DNA of 12,078 bases from Chloroflexota bacterium (GTDB lineage Bacteria > Chloroflexota > FW602-bin22 > JAMCYS01). This document shows, piece after piece, positions 5,570 to 12,078 of this stretch. Where the stretch lies: contig JAJZQK010000036.1 in assembly GCA_021847625.1 (NCBI GenBank), positions 1-12,078 of the forward strand. Direction: 5' to 3'. The notes below the pieces were generated by a model. The model did no database searches and was not told the DNA's origin. It saw nothing but the letters and a program-made list of their open reading frames with translations. The position numbers and the translations under genes were made by a program. Each line of letters opens with the position of its first letter. Within the stretch, counting starts at the first letter, position 1.

Positions 5570-7798
5570 ATGCATAGCGGTTTCTTGGCGTGGAAGACAA
5601 CTGACCGTGAGGCCTCCGGCACCGTGGCCACGCTGCGAGACGAAGCCTTTGGATACCTGCTCGCAGGCATCACGCTCGCCTACCTGGCTTGGCACTTCAC
5701 GGCGAGCATTCTAGGGCCACAGGAGTTGGCGTTCAGAGTCTGGCTTATCGTGCCAATGGCCGTAAGCGTGCTCTGGATCTCGCACCATCTGCACGGGCGC
5801 CACCCGCGACTGGCAATCTGGTACTTCCTCGCCTCCGCCACCGTTGCCGTCTCAGGCACGGCTTGGCTCCTCCGGGCGCCGGCCGTCATCTTCCTCTATC
5901 CTCCCCTGGCGCTCTCCGGGGTCGTATTGTTGAACCCTTCCGCGGGAATTCTGGTCGGCGTAGTGTCCATCGGGGGGCTCGGCCTGCTGCAGGCAACCAG
6001 CACGTTCGCTTTTCTCGAGCCACGGGAGCTAGTCGGCCTGGTTCTGGGGATGGTTGTGACCCTCCTGGTCGCATCAACCCTCCGCCGAAGCATGGTCATG
6101 GCCGCCGAATGGTCGCTGCACAGCTACGAGCAGGCGTTACAGAAGGCGCAGGAGGCACGGAAGCACCGGGCCGATCTGGTCAGAGCCCTAAAGCAACTCG
6201 ACATCGCCTACTATCGGCTCGAGAGGGTCAACGCTGCGCTACACCTGGCTCGCCAAGCGGCCGAAAGAGCGGAGCGCGAGAAGTCCGAGTTCGCCAATAG
6301 CATCAGCCACGAACTTCGCACGCCTCTGAACCTCATCGTCGGCTTTAGCGAAATGATACTGACGTCGCCCGAGAGCTACGATGTGCCGTTGCCCGTTCCG
6401 TACAGGGGAGACGTGAACGCGATTTACCGCAGTGCGCAGCATCTGCAGGCGCTCACCGAGGATGTGCTGGACCTCGCCCGGGTCGGAATAGGACGTCTGG
6501 CCTTGGCGCCAGAGCCGATGCGCGTTGACGAGGTTGTTCGGGAGGCGTGCGGGGTGGTGCAAGAGTACGTCGAGGCGAAGGGTCTGTGGCTTCGCACGAG
6601 CATGGAGTCGGGTCTTCCCATACTGCGCGCGGACCGTCTACGAGTTCGCCAGGTACTGCTCAACCTGCTGACCAATGCCGCCCGCTTCACCGAATCAGGG
6701 GGCATCGACCTGACGGTCGCTTCCGACGTGGGCTGCGTCGTGGTCAGGGTCAAGGACACGGGCATCGGCATCCCGCCGGACAAGCTGGCGGGAGTCTTCG
6801 ACGAATTCGAACATTCCAGCCCCGTACGTCAGGCCCGCGACTCGGACCTGGGTGGCTTTGGCCTTGGTCTGCCAATCAGCAAGCGCCTGATAGAACTTCA
6901 CGGGGGCCAGATAGGCGTTGAGAGCTCCCACCACAACGGTACCACCTTCTGGTTCTCACTCCCGGTGGGGGCCGAAGATGCTGCCCCAGGTCAAGCGGAC
7001 GCCAGGTTGTGTTGGTCCCGGCCCGAGGTTCGCTCCCCTGACCGGACGCTGGTTCTGGCGCACGATGATCAACAGCTTGCCCGCTTTCTCGAACACCACC
7101 TAAGGGGGTGTCGGGTGCTGGTGGCCAGAGATGGCAACGAGGCCGTGAGGCTCGCCAAGGAGGTGTATGCCTCTGCCATCCTCCATGACATGGATGGATC
7201 GCCAGATCCGGCCCTTGATTGCCTGCCAATGCCTGTTCTCCGCCTACCTCTGCCGCTTCGTTCACACCTGGCATCCCTTTATGGCGTTGTCGCCTACCTG
7301 TTGAAGCCTATCCAGCGCAGCGACCTTCTGGCCGCCATAGGGAAGGTCAGCGGCGCGGTAGGCACGGTGCTCCTGGTCGACGACGATAGACGCTTCACGC
7401 GCCTGGTGGCACGTATGCTGAGAGATCCCAGGGAGCCCTCGCGGTACCGCATACTCGTCGCCAGTTCCGGCCAAGAGGCGCTGGGCGTGATGCGCGACAC
7501 GAAACCGGACCTCGTGCTCCTCGACTTCGTAATGCCGGGCCTCGGCGGCCCCGAGGTGTTAGCGGCAATGCGTGCTTCCCCGAACCTGTCAGGGGTACCC
7601 GTCGTCGTGGTTTCGGGTCAAGAGCAATTGTCTGGTCCCTTTCCATTGGATGGGCGGGTGTCCCTGACGAAGGCCGATGGCCTGCACATGGAGGAGATAC
7701 TGTCCGTCCTCGATGCCCTGCTGTCGTCGCTCAGCCCCCCGCACAACCAGGCGCTCGAGACCGAGAATGCAGCGAACGTTCGCGCCCCGACCTCCTAG
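5570..7798 (+). CDS. Membrane hybrid histidine kinase with two C-terminal receivers
   Basis: I chose ATG 5570 because AAGG/GGTGAGG (5557-5566) lies just upstream; in-frame TTG 5501, GTG 5522 and GTG 5561 are alternatives. The product is 742 aa. About six membrane helices (near 27-45, 55-73, 81-100, 104-121, 124-141 and 153-171) are followed by a coiled coil (about 183-240). HisKA contains SHELRTP with H247, and the ATPase has N365/N369 in LLNLLTNAARFT, D396 in DTGIGIPP and GGFGLGLPISK, so the kinase looks active. Receiver 1 (about 494-590) keeps D499, D500, D540 and K579 but lacks the alpha-3 region and the Ser/Thr position. Receiver 2 (about 600-720) is complete: D604-606, D652 and K701. No periplasmic ligand domain is seen, so the signal may be membrane-borne or involve a partner. 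It probably passes phosphate to the receiver protein encoded upstream. It has no DNA-binding output of its own. Confidence 0.92.
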   Translation: MHSGFLAWKTTDREASGTVATLRDEAFGYLLAGITLAYLAWHFTASILGPQELAFRVWLIVPMAVSVLWISHHLHGRHPRLAIWYFLASATVAVSGTAWLLRAPAVIFLYPPLALSGVVLLNPSAGILVGVVSIGGLGLLQATSTFAFLEPRELVGLVLGMVVTLLVASTLRRSMVMAAEWSLHSYEQALQKAQEARKHRADLVRALKQLDIAYYRLERVNAALHLARQAAERAEREKSEFANSISHELRTPLNLIVGFSEMILTSPESYDVPLPVPYRGDVNAIYRSAQHLQALTEDVLDLARVGIGRLALAPEPMRVDEVVREACGVVQEYVEAKGLWLRTSMESGLPILRADRLRVRQVLLNLLTNAARFTESGGIDLTVASDVGCVVVRVKDTGIGIPPDKLAGVFDEFEHSSPVRQARDSDLGGFGLGLPISKRLIELHGGQIGVESSHHNGTTFWFSLPVGAEDAAPGQADARLCWSRPEVRSPDRTLVLAHDDQQLARFLEHHLRGCRVLVARDGNEAVRLAKEVYASAILHDMDGSPDPALDCLPMPVLRLPLPLRSHLASLYGVVAYLLKPIQRSDLLAAIGKVSGAVGTVLLVDDDRRFTRLVARMLRDPREPSRYRILVASSGQEALGVMRDTKPDLVLLDFVMPGLGGPEVLAAMRASPNLSGVPVVVVSGQEQLSGPFPLDGRVSLTKADGLHMEEILSVLDALLSSLSPPHNQALETENAANVRAPTS

Positions 7799-7882
7799 AC
7801 ATGGAAGGCTGCACTGGTTTGGGCACCCAGGCATCGATCAACCGGATGAGACTTCCTTGGCATCTTTCTGGGACCTCGCCGG

Positions 7883-7911
7883 TTGTACGTCGCCTAGTAC
7901 CGTCGTATGTT
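7883..7911 (+). promoter_or_regulatory. Weak candidate promoter for the sugar ABC operon
   Basis: TTGTAC (7883-7888), a 17-nt spacer and TATGTT (7906-7911) lie in the 288-nt gap between the kinase and the binding-protein gene. The matches are partial and many such hits arise by chance. No terminator is visible after the kinase stop, so read-through is possible. Confidence 0.25.
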
Positions 7912-8086
7912 TAGACGAAGGCGGGTGTCTTCGAGTATCCGGACACAGCGAGCGGCCAAGGATGGGCACAGAGAGGAGGGCGGTTATCCAGGTTTGGCGA
8001 GCATCAGGTGACAATGGTCAGCTGACGAAGGACGGCCATCTGTAGATGCAGTCTAATGGAGCTACGGGCTCCGAGGAGGTCTGAGC

Positions 8087-9538
8087 ATGGTCAGTCGCAG
8101 AACGTTTCTGCATCGTACCATCAAGACGGGTCTAGCGGTCGGCACTGGGCTGCTACTTAGCGGTTGTGCACAGGGAGCCCAGACACCAACGCCGACATCG
8201 TCGGCGCCGGCCTCCGTGCCACCGACGGCTGGAGCCGCCAAGCCGGCGGCACCTTCGGGCGTGCCAGGGGCGGAGGTCCTTCGCCCAGGCCAGCCCTACA
8301 AGGGGACAACGATCAACTACATCAGTCTCAACTACACCTATAGCCAAGGGCTGAAGACCATCATCCAGGGCTTCCAAGAGGCCACGGGGATGACGGTGAA
8401 CATGGAGCTCCTTGGCACGTTGGACAACTTCCAGAAGCAGCGCCTTGAGCTGTCAGTTGGCAGCAGCAAGTACGACGTCTACCAGGTGCCACCATTCAAC
8501 CGGGCCGAGTACCAAAAGGCCGACTGGCTTGCCCCTCTAGGTGCGCTGGTCGGGGACGAGAATCTAACGCCGAAGGCCTGGGATATGGGGGACTTCTTCC
8601 CCGTCTCCCTGGAGCAGGGTATGTACGAAGGTAAGCGGTTGGACCTTCCCATATTCTCGGCTACGATCATCTTCTACTACCGCAAAGATGTCTTCGAGAG
8701 CGCGGGCATCCAGGGTCCGCCGGCCACCTTCGACGAGCTGCTGACGGTCTGCGACAAGCTCAAGAAGCAGGGAACGGACGTCTCGCCGATTGGCCTTAGA
8801 GGGGCGCCAGGGATTGAGGCCAACATGTGGCCTTTCCCCATCCTTCTCTATTCTTATGGCGGGAACTTCTTCAAGGATTTCCCCAAGGACATGCGCCCCG
8901 CCCTCACCGAGCCCGGGTCGATCAAATCGGTTGAAGTCTGGACCAAGTTGGTTACTGAGTACGGTTTCCCGGCGATGGTGAACGCGACCCATGAGGAGCT
9001 CATCGTCGCGATGCAGCAGGGCAAAGTGGCGATGGTGTTGGATGGGCACCCGCTTGCCGGCGTCTTCCTGGACAAGGAGAAGTCCAAGGCCTACGGCAAG
9101 ACCGGGGTCGCTCCCATCCCTTCCGGACCTGCCGGCAGATTCCCCGCCTTCTCGGAGCACGGCATCGCCATCGCCAAGAACGCGAAGAACAAAGAGGCCG
9201 CCTGGGAGTTCGTCAAGTGGGCGACAAGCAGGGACGTCCTCGTCGAGGTCGCCCTTCAGACGCCCTACGTGGCGGCCACGAGACGCAGTGCGATTGAGAA
9301 CCCCAAGTACCAGGAGAAGTATAACTACGCCGATGGGGAGTTTCTGAAGGTCACGAAGCAGATGCTGGAGGAACGCAAGCCCACCTACGTACCGCCGATC
9401 CCGGAATGGGCGGAGGTCGGGGACGTCATTGGCAATGCCGTGTCGAAGGCCACGTTGGGGCAGGTCTCGGCGGCCGACGCGATGAAGCAGGCGGAGGCTG
9501 AAGTTGACCGGATTCTCAAGCAAGCCAAGTACTACTAA
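8087..9538 (+). CDS. Sugar ABC transporter substrate-binding lipoprotein (family 1, CUT1 type)
   Basis: The 483-aa product starts at ATG 8087 with a strong GAGGAGGT site (8073-8080) 6 nt upstream. The N-terminus carries SRRTFL, a twin-arginine motif, followed by a hydrophobic stretch and the lipobox LSGC with the lipid-accepting Cys at residue 27; it is probably exported folded by Tat and lipid-anchored. A flexible Ala/Pro/Thr-rich linker covers about 28-62. The mature part follows the family-1 solute-binding pattern (COG1653): an N-terminal alpha/beta lobe, then YYRKDVFESAGI, and late segments such as NKEAAWEFVKWATS that are typical of sugar-binding proteins. It should capture a sugar or oligosaccharide and deliver it to the two permeases encoded immediately downstream (2-nt gap). 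The ligand cannot be deduced. The somewhat greater length than typical is explained by the linker. Confidence 0.95.
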   Translation: MVSRRTFLHRTIKTGLAVGTGLLLSGCAQGAQTPTPTSSAPASVPPTAGAAKPAAPSGVPGAEVLRPGQPYKGTTINYISLNYTYSQGLKTIIQGFQEATGMTVNMELLGTLDNFQKQRLELSVGSSKYDVYQVPPFNRAEYQKADWLAPLGALVGDENLTPKAWDMGDFFPVSLEQGMYEGKRLDLPIFSATIIFYYRKDVFESAGIQGPPATFDELLTVCDKLKKQGTDVSPIGLRGAPGIEANMWPFPILLYSYGGNFFKDFPKDMRPALTEPGSIKSVEVWTKLVTEYGFPAMVNATHEELIVAMQQGKVAMVLDGHPLAGVFLDKEKSKAYGKTGVAPIPSGPAGRFPAFSEHGIAIAKNAKNKEAAWEFVKWATSRDVLVEVALQTPYVAATRRSAIENPKYQEKYNYADGEFLKVTKQMLEERKPTYVPPIPEWAEVGDVIGNAVSKATLGQVSAADAMKQAEAEVDRILKQAKYY

Positions 9539-9540
9539 GT

Positions 9541-10449
9541 ATGTTCGGGCCTACTGTCAGCAGGTTCACAGGTAAATCTCTCTCGCACGACGGCCGCACC
9601 CAGATACTGATGGTGCTGCCGCTGGCGTTGAGTCTGCTACTCCTGACCGTCCTCCCGTTGATCGCGACGATAGGCGTCAGTTTCACCGACCTGGACCTCG
9701 CCTATCCGAACAGGTGGGCATTCATCGAACTGGGGCAGTATGACCGATTGCTTGGCGATTCGCGGTGGTGGGAAGCGCTGTCGCGCGGTGTAATCTACAT
9801 CGTCGTTCCGACAGCGCTTCAGATGTTCCTTGGGCTGGTGCTGGCCCTGCTGCTTCACTCCGGGTTCCGTCTGATCCGGGCCACGCGCACCCTGTTCATC
9901 TTGCCGATGGTGCTGCCCCCGGTCGTTGTCGGCGTGTTGTGGAAAGCCTTCCTACTCCGTGGGATCGGGGGCCTGGACTACTTCATCGGTCTCCTGGGCA
10001 TACCCGCCCCGGGCCTGCTGGAGACCGCCGAAGGGGCACTGGCGGCGATCATCGTGACTCTCACGTGGGAATGGACGCCGTTTGTGATGCTCTTGCTGCT
10101 GGCCGGCCTCCAGTCGTTGCCGGAGGAGCCCTTTGAAGCGGCCCGCATTGATGGCGCCTCCGGCTTCCAGATCATCCGCTACGTCACGCTGCCGCTGCTA
10201 CGCCCAACGCTTCTTGTCGTACTGCTGTTTCGTGTCATCGAAAGTACCAAAGCATTCCCGGTCATCTTCACCATCACGGGCGGGGGCCCGGGGCAGTCTA
10301 CTGAGAACATGGATTTCTACGCCTACCTGGTCGGTTTCCGCTACTTCGACCTAGGGTACGCAGCGGCGATGCTAGTGGCGATTCTGCTCATATTCGCCGT
10401 GCTCTGCGTGCCTTTGTTCAGGGTGATAGTAAAGGGTAGGAGCAACTGA
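9541..10449 (+). CDS. Sugar ABC transporter permease, MalF/UgpA-like
   Basis: This 302-aa integral membrane protein has about six membrane helices, beginning near residues 22-45. The EAA loop that contacts the ATPase is clear: EAARIDGASGFQ (199-210) continuing to LPLLRP (217-222). GGGPGQSTE (247-255) is the usual segment before the last helices in MalF/UgpA-type permeases. The ATG is 2 nt after the stop of the binding-protein gene and has no obvious Shine-Dalgarno sequence, so translation is probably coupled. With the next permease it should form the heterodimeric membrane channel of a carbohydrate importer. Confidence 0.94.
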   Translation: MFGPTVSRFTGKSLSHDGRTQILMVLPLALSLLLLTVLPLIATIGVSFTDLDLAYPNRWAFIELGQYDRLLGDSRWWEALSRGVIYIVVPTALQMFLGLVLALLLHSGFRLIRATRTLFILPMVLPPVVVGVLWKAFLLRGIGGLDYFIGLLGIPAPGLLETAEGALAAIIVTLTWEWTPFVMLLLLAGLQSLPEEPFEAARIDGASGFQIIRYVTLPLLRPTLLVVLLFRVIESTKAFPVIFTITGGGPGQSTENMDFYAYLVGFRYFDLGYAAAMLVAILLIFAVLCVPLFRVIVKGRSN

Positions 10450-11336
10450 TGCTACTGGAGCGTAAGGAGCGCGAGAAAGCCCGGCCGCTATCTTTCGTCC
10501 ACCGGGCGAGGCTTGCCAAGCGAGCCAGGTCTATGCCCGTACTGCTGCTGACGTTCTGTCTGCTGATCATCACTATGCTCCCGATCGTGTGGATCGCCCT
10601 TCTCTCGATCAAGACCCAGCTGCAGGCATTCGATATCAGGCACGTGTTCGTCTTCGATCCAACCCTTGAGAACTACGACAGGCTGTTGGCCGACGGCACC
10701 TTTCGGGACTACCTGATCAACAGCCTTACGGTTGCTGTCGGTACAGTGGCTGCTTCCCTCCTTATTGGGACGCCAGCAGCCTACATCGCCTCTCGGTCGC
10801 CATGGCGCCGGTTTCAGATGGCGGCCTTGGGCTACAGCGTGTTTATCAGGATTGTCCCGCCGATGGTGTTCGTTATCCCGTACTTCCTCGTGTTCCGCAA
10901 CGTGGGTCTGTCCGACACGAAGCTGGGGCTGGTCATTGCCTACGCGAACGTGAACATCCCCCTGGTAATGTGGTCGATGTGGAACTTCTTCAACGAGATC
11001 CCTGCGGAACTGGACGAGGCGGCCAAGGCCGATGGCGCAACGCTCTGGCAGACGTTCACGAAGGTCGTGGTGCCGGTGGCCGCCCCGGGGTTGGCGGCCA
11101 CGGCAATACTCACGTTCATTATGTCGTGGAACGAGTTCCTGCTTGCCCTGGTGCTCACCAGCCGTGAGGCGAGGACCCTGCCCGTGGCCATCGTCGGCTT
11201 CCTCGCCTACGAGGGTGCAGACTGGGGCCTCGTCTCGGCCGGATCCGTGCTGATAATGGCACCGATCATTTTCTTCACCGTCGTTATCCAGAAGTACTTG
11301 GTTCAGGGTCTGGTGGGCGGCGCTTTGAAGGGCTAA
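10449..11336 (+). CDS. Sugar ABC transporter permease, MalG/UgpE-like
   Basis: This 295-aa membrane protein overlaps the previous stop by one base (TGATG) and has AGGAG (10438-10442) 6 nt before the ATG, indicating translational coupling. The first helix is near residues 30-53, after a basic cytoplasmic N-terminus. The EAA loop reads LDEAAKADGATLWQ (188-201) and continues to VPVAAPG. IPLVMW upstream of it and SWNEFLLAL (226-234) are typical of MalG-type CUT1 permeases. It pairs with the preceding permease. No ATPase follows, so the energising subunit must be encoded elsewhere, possibly a shared MsiK/UgpC-type ATPase (inference). Confidence 0.94.
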   Translation: MLLERKEREKARPLSFVHRARLAKRARSMPVLLLTFCLLIITMLPIVWIALLSIKTQLQAFDIRHVFVFDPTLENYDRLLADGTFRDYLINSLTVAVGTVAASLLIGTPAAYIASRSPWRRFQMAALGYSVFIRIVPPMVFVIPYFLVFRNVGLSDTKLGLVIAYANVNIPLVMWSMWNFFNEIPAELDEAAKADGATLWQTFTKVVVPVAAPGLAATAILTFIMSWNEFLLALVLTSREARTLPVAIVGFLAYEGADWGLVSAGSVLIMAPIIFFTVVIQKYLVQGLVGGALKG

Positions 11337-11447
11337 GACGCCGAATGATCTTCTATGTGGCCTACGCTGGTTCGTGGCGTCGTGGCGGATATGGTAGCAG
11401 TGCGTTGTTGCCCTGGACAAGCCAGGATGCCCCAATCGACTCGTTGA
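11337..11447 (+). other. Gap after the ABC operon, no terminator seen
   Basis: Between the last permease and the URO-D remnant there is no hairpin followed by a T-tract and no convincing gene. A small frame at 11345-11548 overlaps the better-supported chimeric frame and has no recognisable product. Confidence 0.4.
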
Positions 11448-11681
11448 ACGCGGGTCGGTGGCGACGGGCTGGTGTATGTCCGTGTGGCCAAGACGCCTGT
11501 CCAGGAGATGCTCTACCAGATGATGGGCATAGAGCGCTTCGGCCTTGACTACTACGAACGCCGGGACCTCTTCGACTCACTCTATCACACGATGTGCGAG
11601 CGCTACGACGAACTGTTCGACATAGCCGCCGGCTCGCCGGTGGAAATGATCCTGATGGGCGACAACATCAGCGGGGATGAC
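11448..11681 (+). pseudogene. Truncated URO-D-like protein (internal fragment)
   Basis: Open from just after a TGA at 11445-11447. The roughly 78 codons translate to a segment with TPVQEMLYQMMGIERF, a helical YDELFDIA stretch and PVEMILMGDNISGD. This matches the central part of uroporphyrinogen-decarboxylase-fold proteins (corrinoid methyltransferase / URO-D family), where a G-D-D/N-x-x-G-D element precedes a substrate-pocket loop. Full proteins are about 330-380 aa; here the N-terminal half and everything after GDNISGD are missing. No matching sequence lies in the other frames of 11337-11447. URO-D-like genes often accompany sugar ABC transporters in Chloroflexota (from memory), so this may be the remnant of a fourth operon gene. 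The family call rests on motif recognition only. Confidence 0.55.
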
Positions 11682-12078
11682 GACCACCTGCCCGACCGGG
11701 AGATCGCCGCCAAAGTCGGCGTCAACACGGCGACGCTGACCCGCTGGAAGCTTCACCCCGAATTCCGGGCCAGGGTGGCCCAGGAGCGGGAGGACCTCCT
11801 CCGCCGGCTGCGTCACACGACCCTCCGCGACAAGGACGCGCGGATCGCTCAACTGGAGCACCTTAACGGCCTGCTGTGGGACATCATTACCGAGCGCTCC
11901 AAGAGTGAGTTCCACCGTCGATCGGCCGGTGGGGAGACAGGGCTCGTCATCCGCACCGAGAGGCGGGTGCCCACAGGCAACGGGAGATGCGTGGTGAATG
12001 TGAGGGAGAAGGCTGACGTGGCGCTGTCGGCGGAGATACGGGCGAGCCTCGAGCAGATAGCCAAGGAGATGGGCCAGT
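11472..12078 (+). CDS. Chimeric open frame: URO-D remnant joined to an HTH (terminase-small-subunit-like) protein, runs off the window
   Basis: The same frame that encodes the URO-D fragment continues without a stop to the window end (at least 202 codons from the possible GTG at 11472). From about 11691 the character changes: PDREIAAKVGVNTATLTRWK is a clear helix-turn-helix of the type found in phage terminase small subunits and phBC6A51-like proteins. It is followed by PEFRARVAQEREDLLRRLR, a coiled-coil-like LRDKDARIAQLEHLNGLL, and a tail ending ASLEQIAKEMGQ. That tail resembles the end of such HTH proteins, so the gene may finish within a few codons of the window edge. No good ribosome-binding site is visible; internal ATGs at 11646 and 11655 could start the HTH part. 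I infer a fusion created by deletion or by insertion of a phage-like segment. Whether it is expressed is unknown. Confidence 0.55.
   Translation, partial: MYVRVAKTPVQEMLYQMMGIERFGLDYYERRDLFDSLYHTMCERYDELFDIAAGSPVEMILMGDNISGDDDHLPDREIAAKVGVNTATLTRWKLHPEFRARVAQEREDLLRRLRHTTLRDKDARIAQLEHLNGLLWDIITERSKSEFHRRSAGGETGLVIRTERRVPTGNGRCVVNVREKADVALSAEIRASLEQIAKEMGQ

Noticed and set aside
7945..7957. 13-base direct repeat ACAGCGAGCGGCC, also at 4280-4292
   Set aside because: One copy is inside the coding region of the HTH/receiver gene and the flanks do not align, so chance similarity in GC-rich sequence is the simplest explanation.
8564..9523. Minus-strand open frame (319 codons) opposite the substrate-binding protein
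   Set aside because: Antisense shadow of a well-supported gene; the composition is Arg/Gly/Leu-rich with no motif.
10488..11435. Minus-strand open frame (315 codons) opposite the second permease
   Set aside because: Antisense shadow; the His/Arg-rich low-complexity product has no family features.

Overview
The window is GC-rich bacterial DNA with every recognisable gene on the + strand. Several traits suggest a Chloroflexota-type genome: a B12-dependent radical SAM gene in a glycan locus, a regulator joining an HTH to a degenerate kinase core and a receiver, a CUT1-type sugar transporter with a Tat lipoprotein binding protein, and hairpin-rich intergenic repeats. This placement is inference; there is no rRNA or marker gene to confirm it.

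Region 1 (1-3440) looks like the end of a surface-glycan or exopolysaccharide operon. It holds the C-terminus of an FAD-dependent oxidoreductase of the protoporphyrinogen-oxidase/amine-oxidase type, a cobalamin-binding radical SAM enzyme (BchE/HpnJ-like), and a complete polyprenyl-phosphate sugar-1-phosphate transferase (WcaJ type) that would start glycan assembly at the membrane.

Region 2 (3439-4258) has no credible gene. Its first 240 bases form a MITE-like inverted-repeat element whose left end overlaps the stop codon of the sugar transferase. Inside it are three tight hairpins, two of them inverted copies of one another with a compensatory base-pair change. After it come a 10-bp perfect palindrome, a small GC-rich hairpin, a weak candidate promoter and a short hairpin in the leader of the next gene.

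Region 3 (4259-7798) encodes two signalling proteins in tandem. The first is a 410-aa protein with an N-terminal sigma-region-4-like HTH, a kinase-like ATPase module lacking its nucleotide-binding residues, and a C-terminal receiver. The second is a membrane hybrid histidine kinase with an intact catalytic core, one eroded receiver and one complete receiver. They could form a phosphorelay in which the first protein is the DNA-binding output.

Region 4 (8087-11336) is a tight sugar ABC-importer operon: a Tat/lipoprotein substrate-binding protein, then MalF-like and MalG-like permeases. No ATPase gene is present. The position just after the sensor genes suggests, but does not prove, that they regulate it.

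Region 5 (11337-12078) contains an open frame running off the window. It begins as an N-terminally truncated uroporphyrinogen-decarboxylase-like (URO-D) fragment and changes, in frame, into an HTH protein resembling phage terminase small subunits. This looks like a deletion or insertion scar after the transporter operon.
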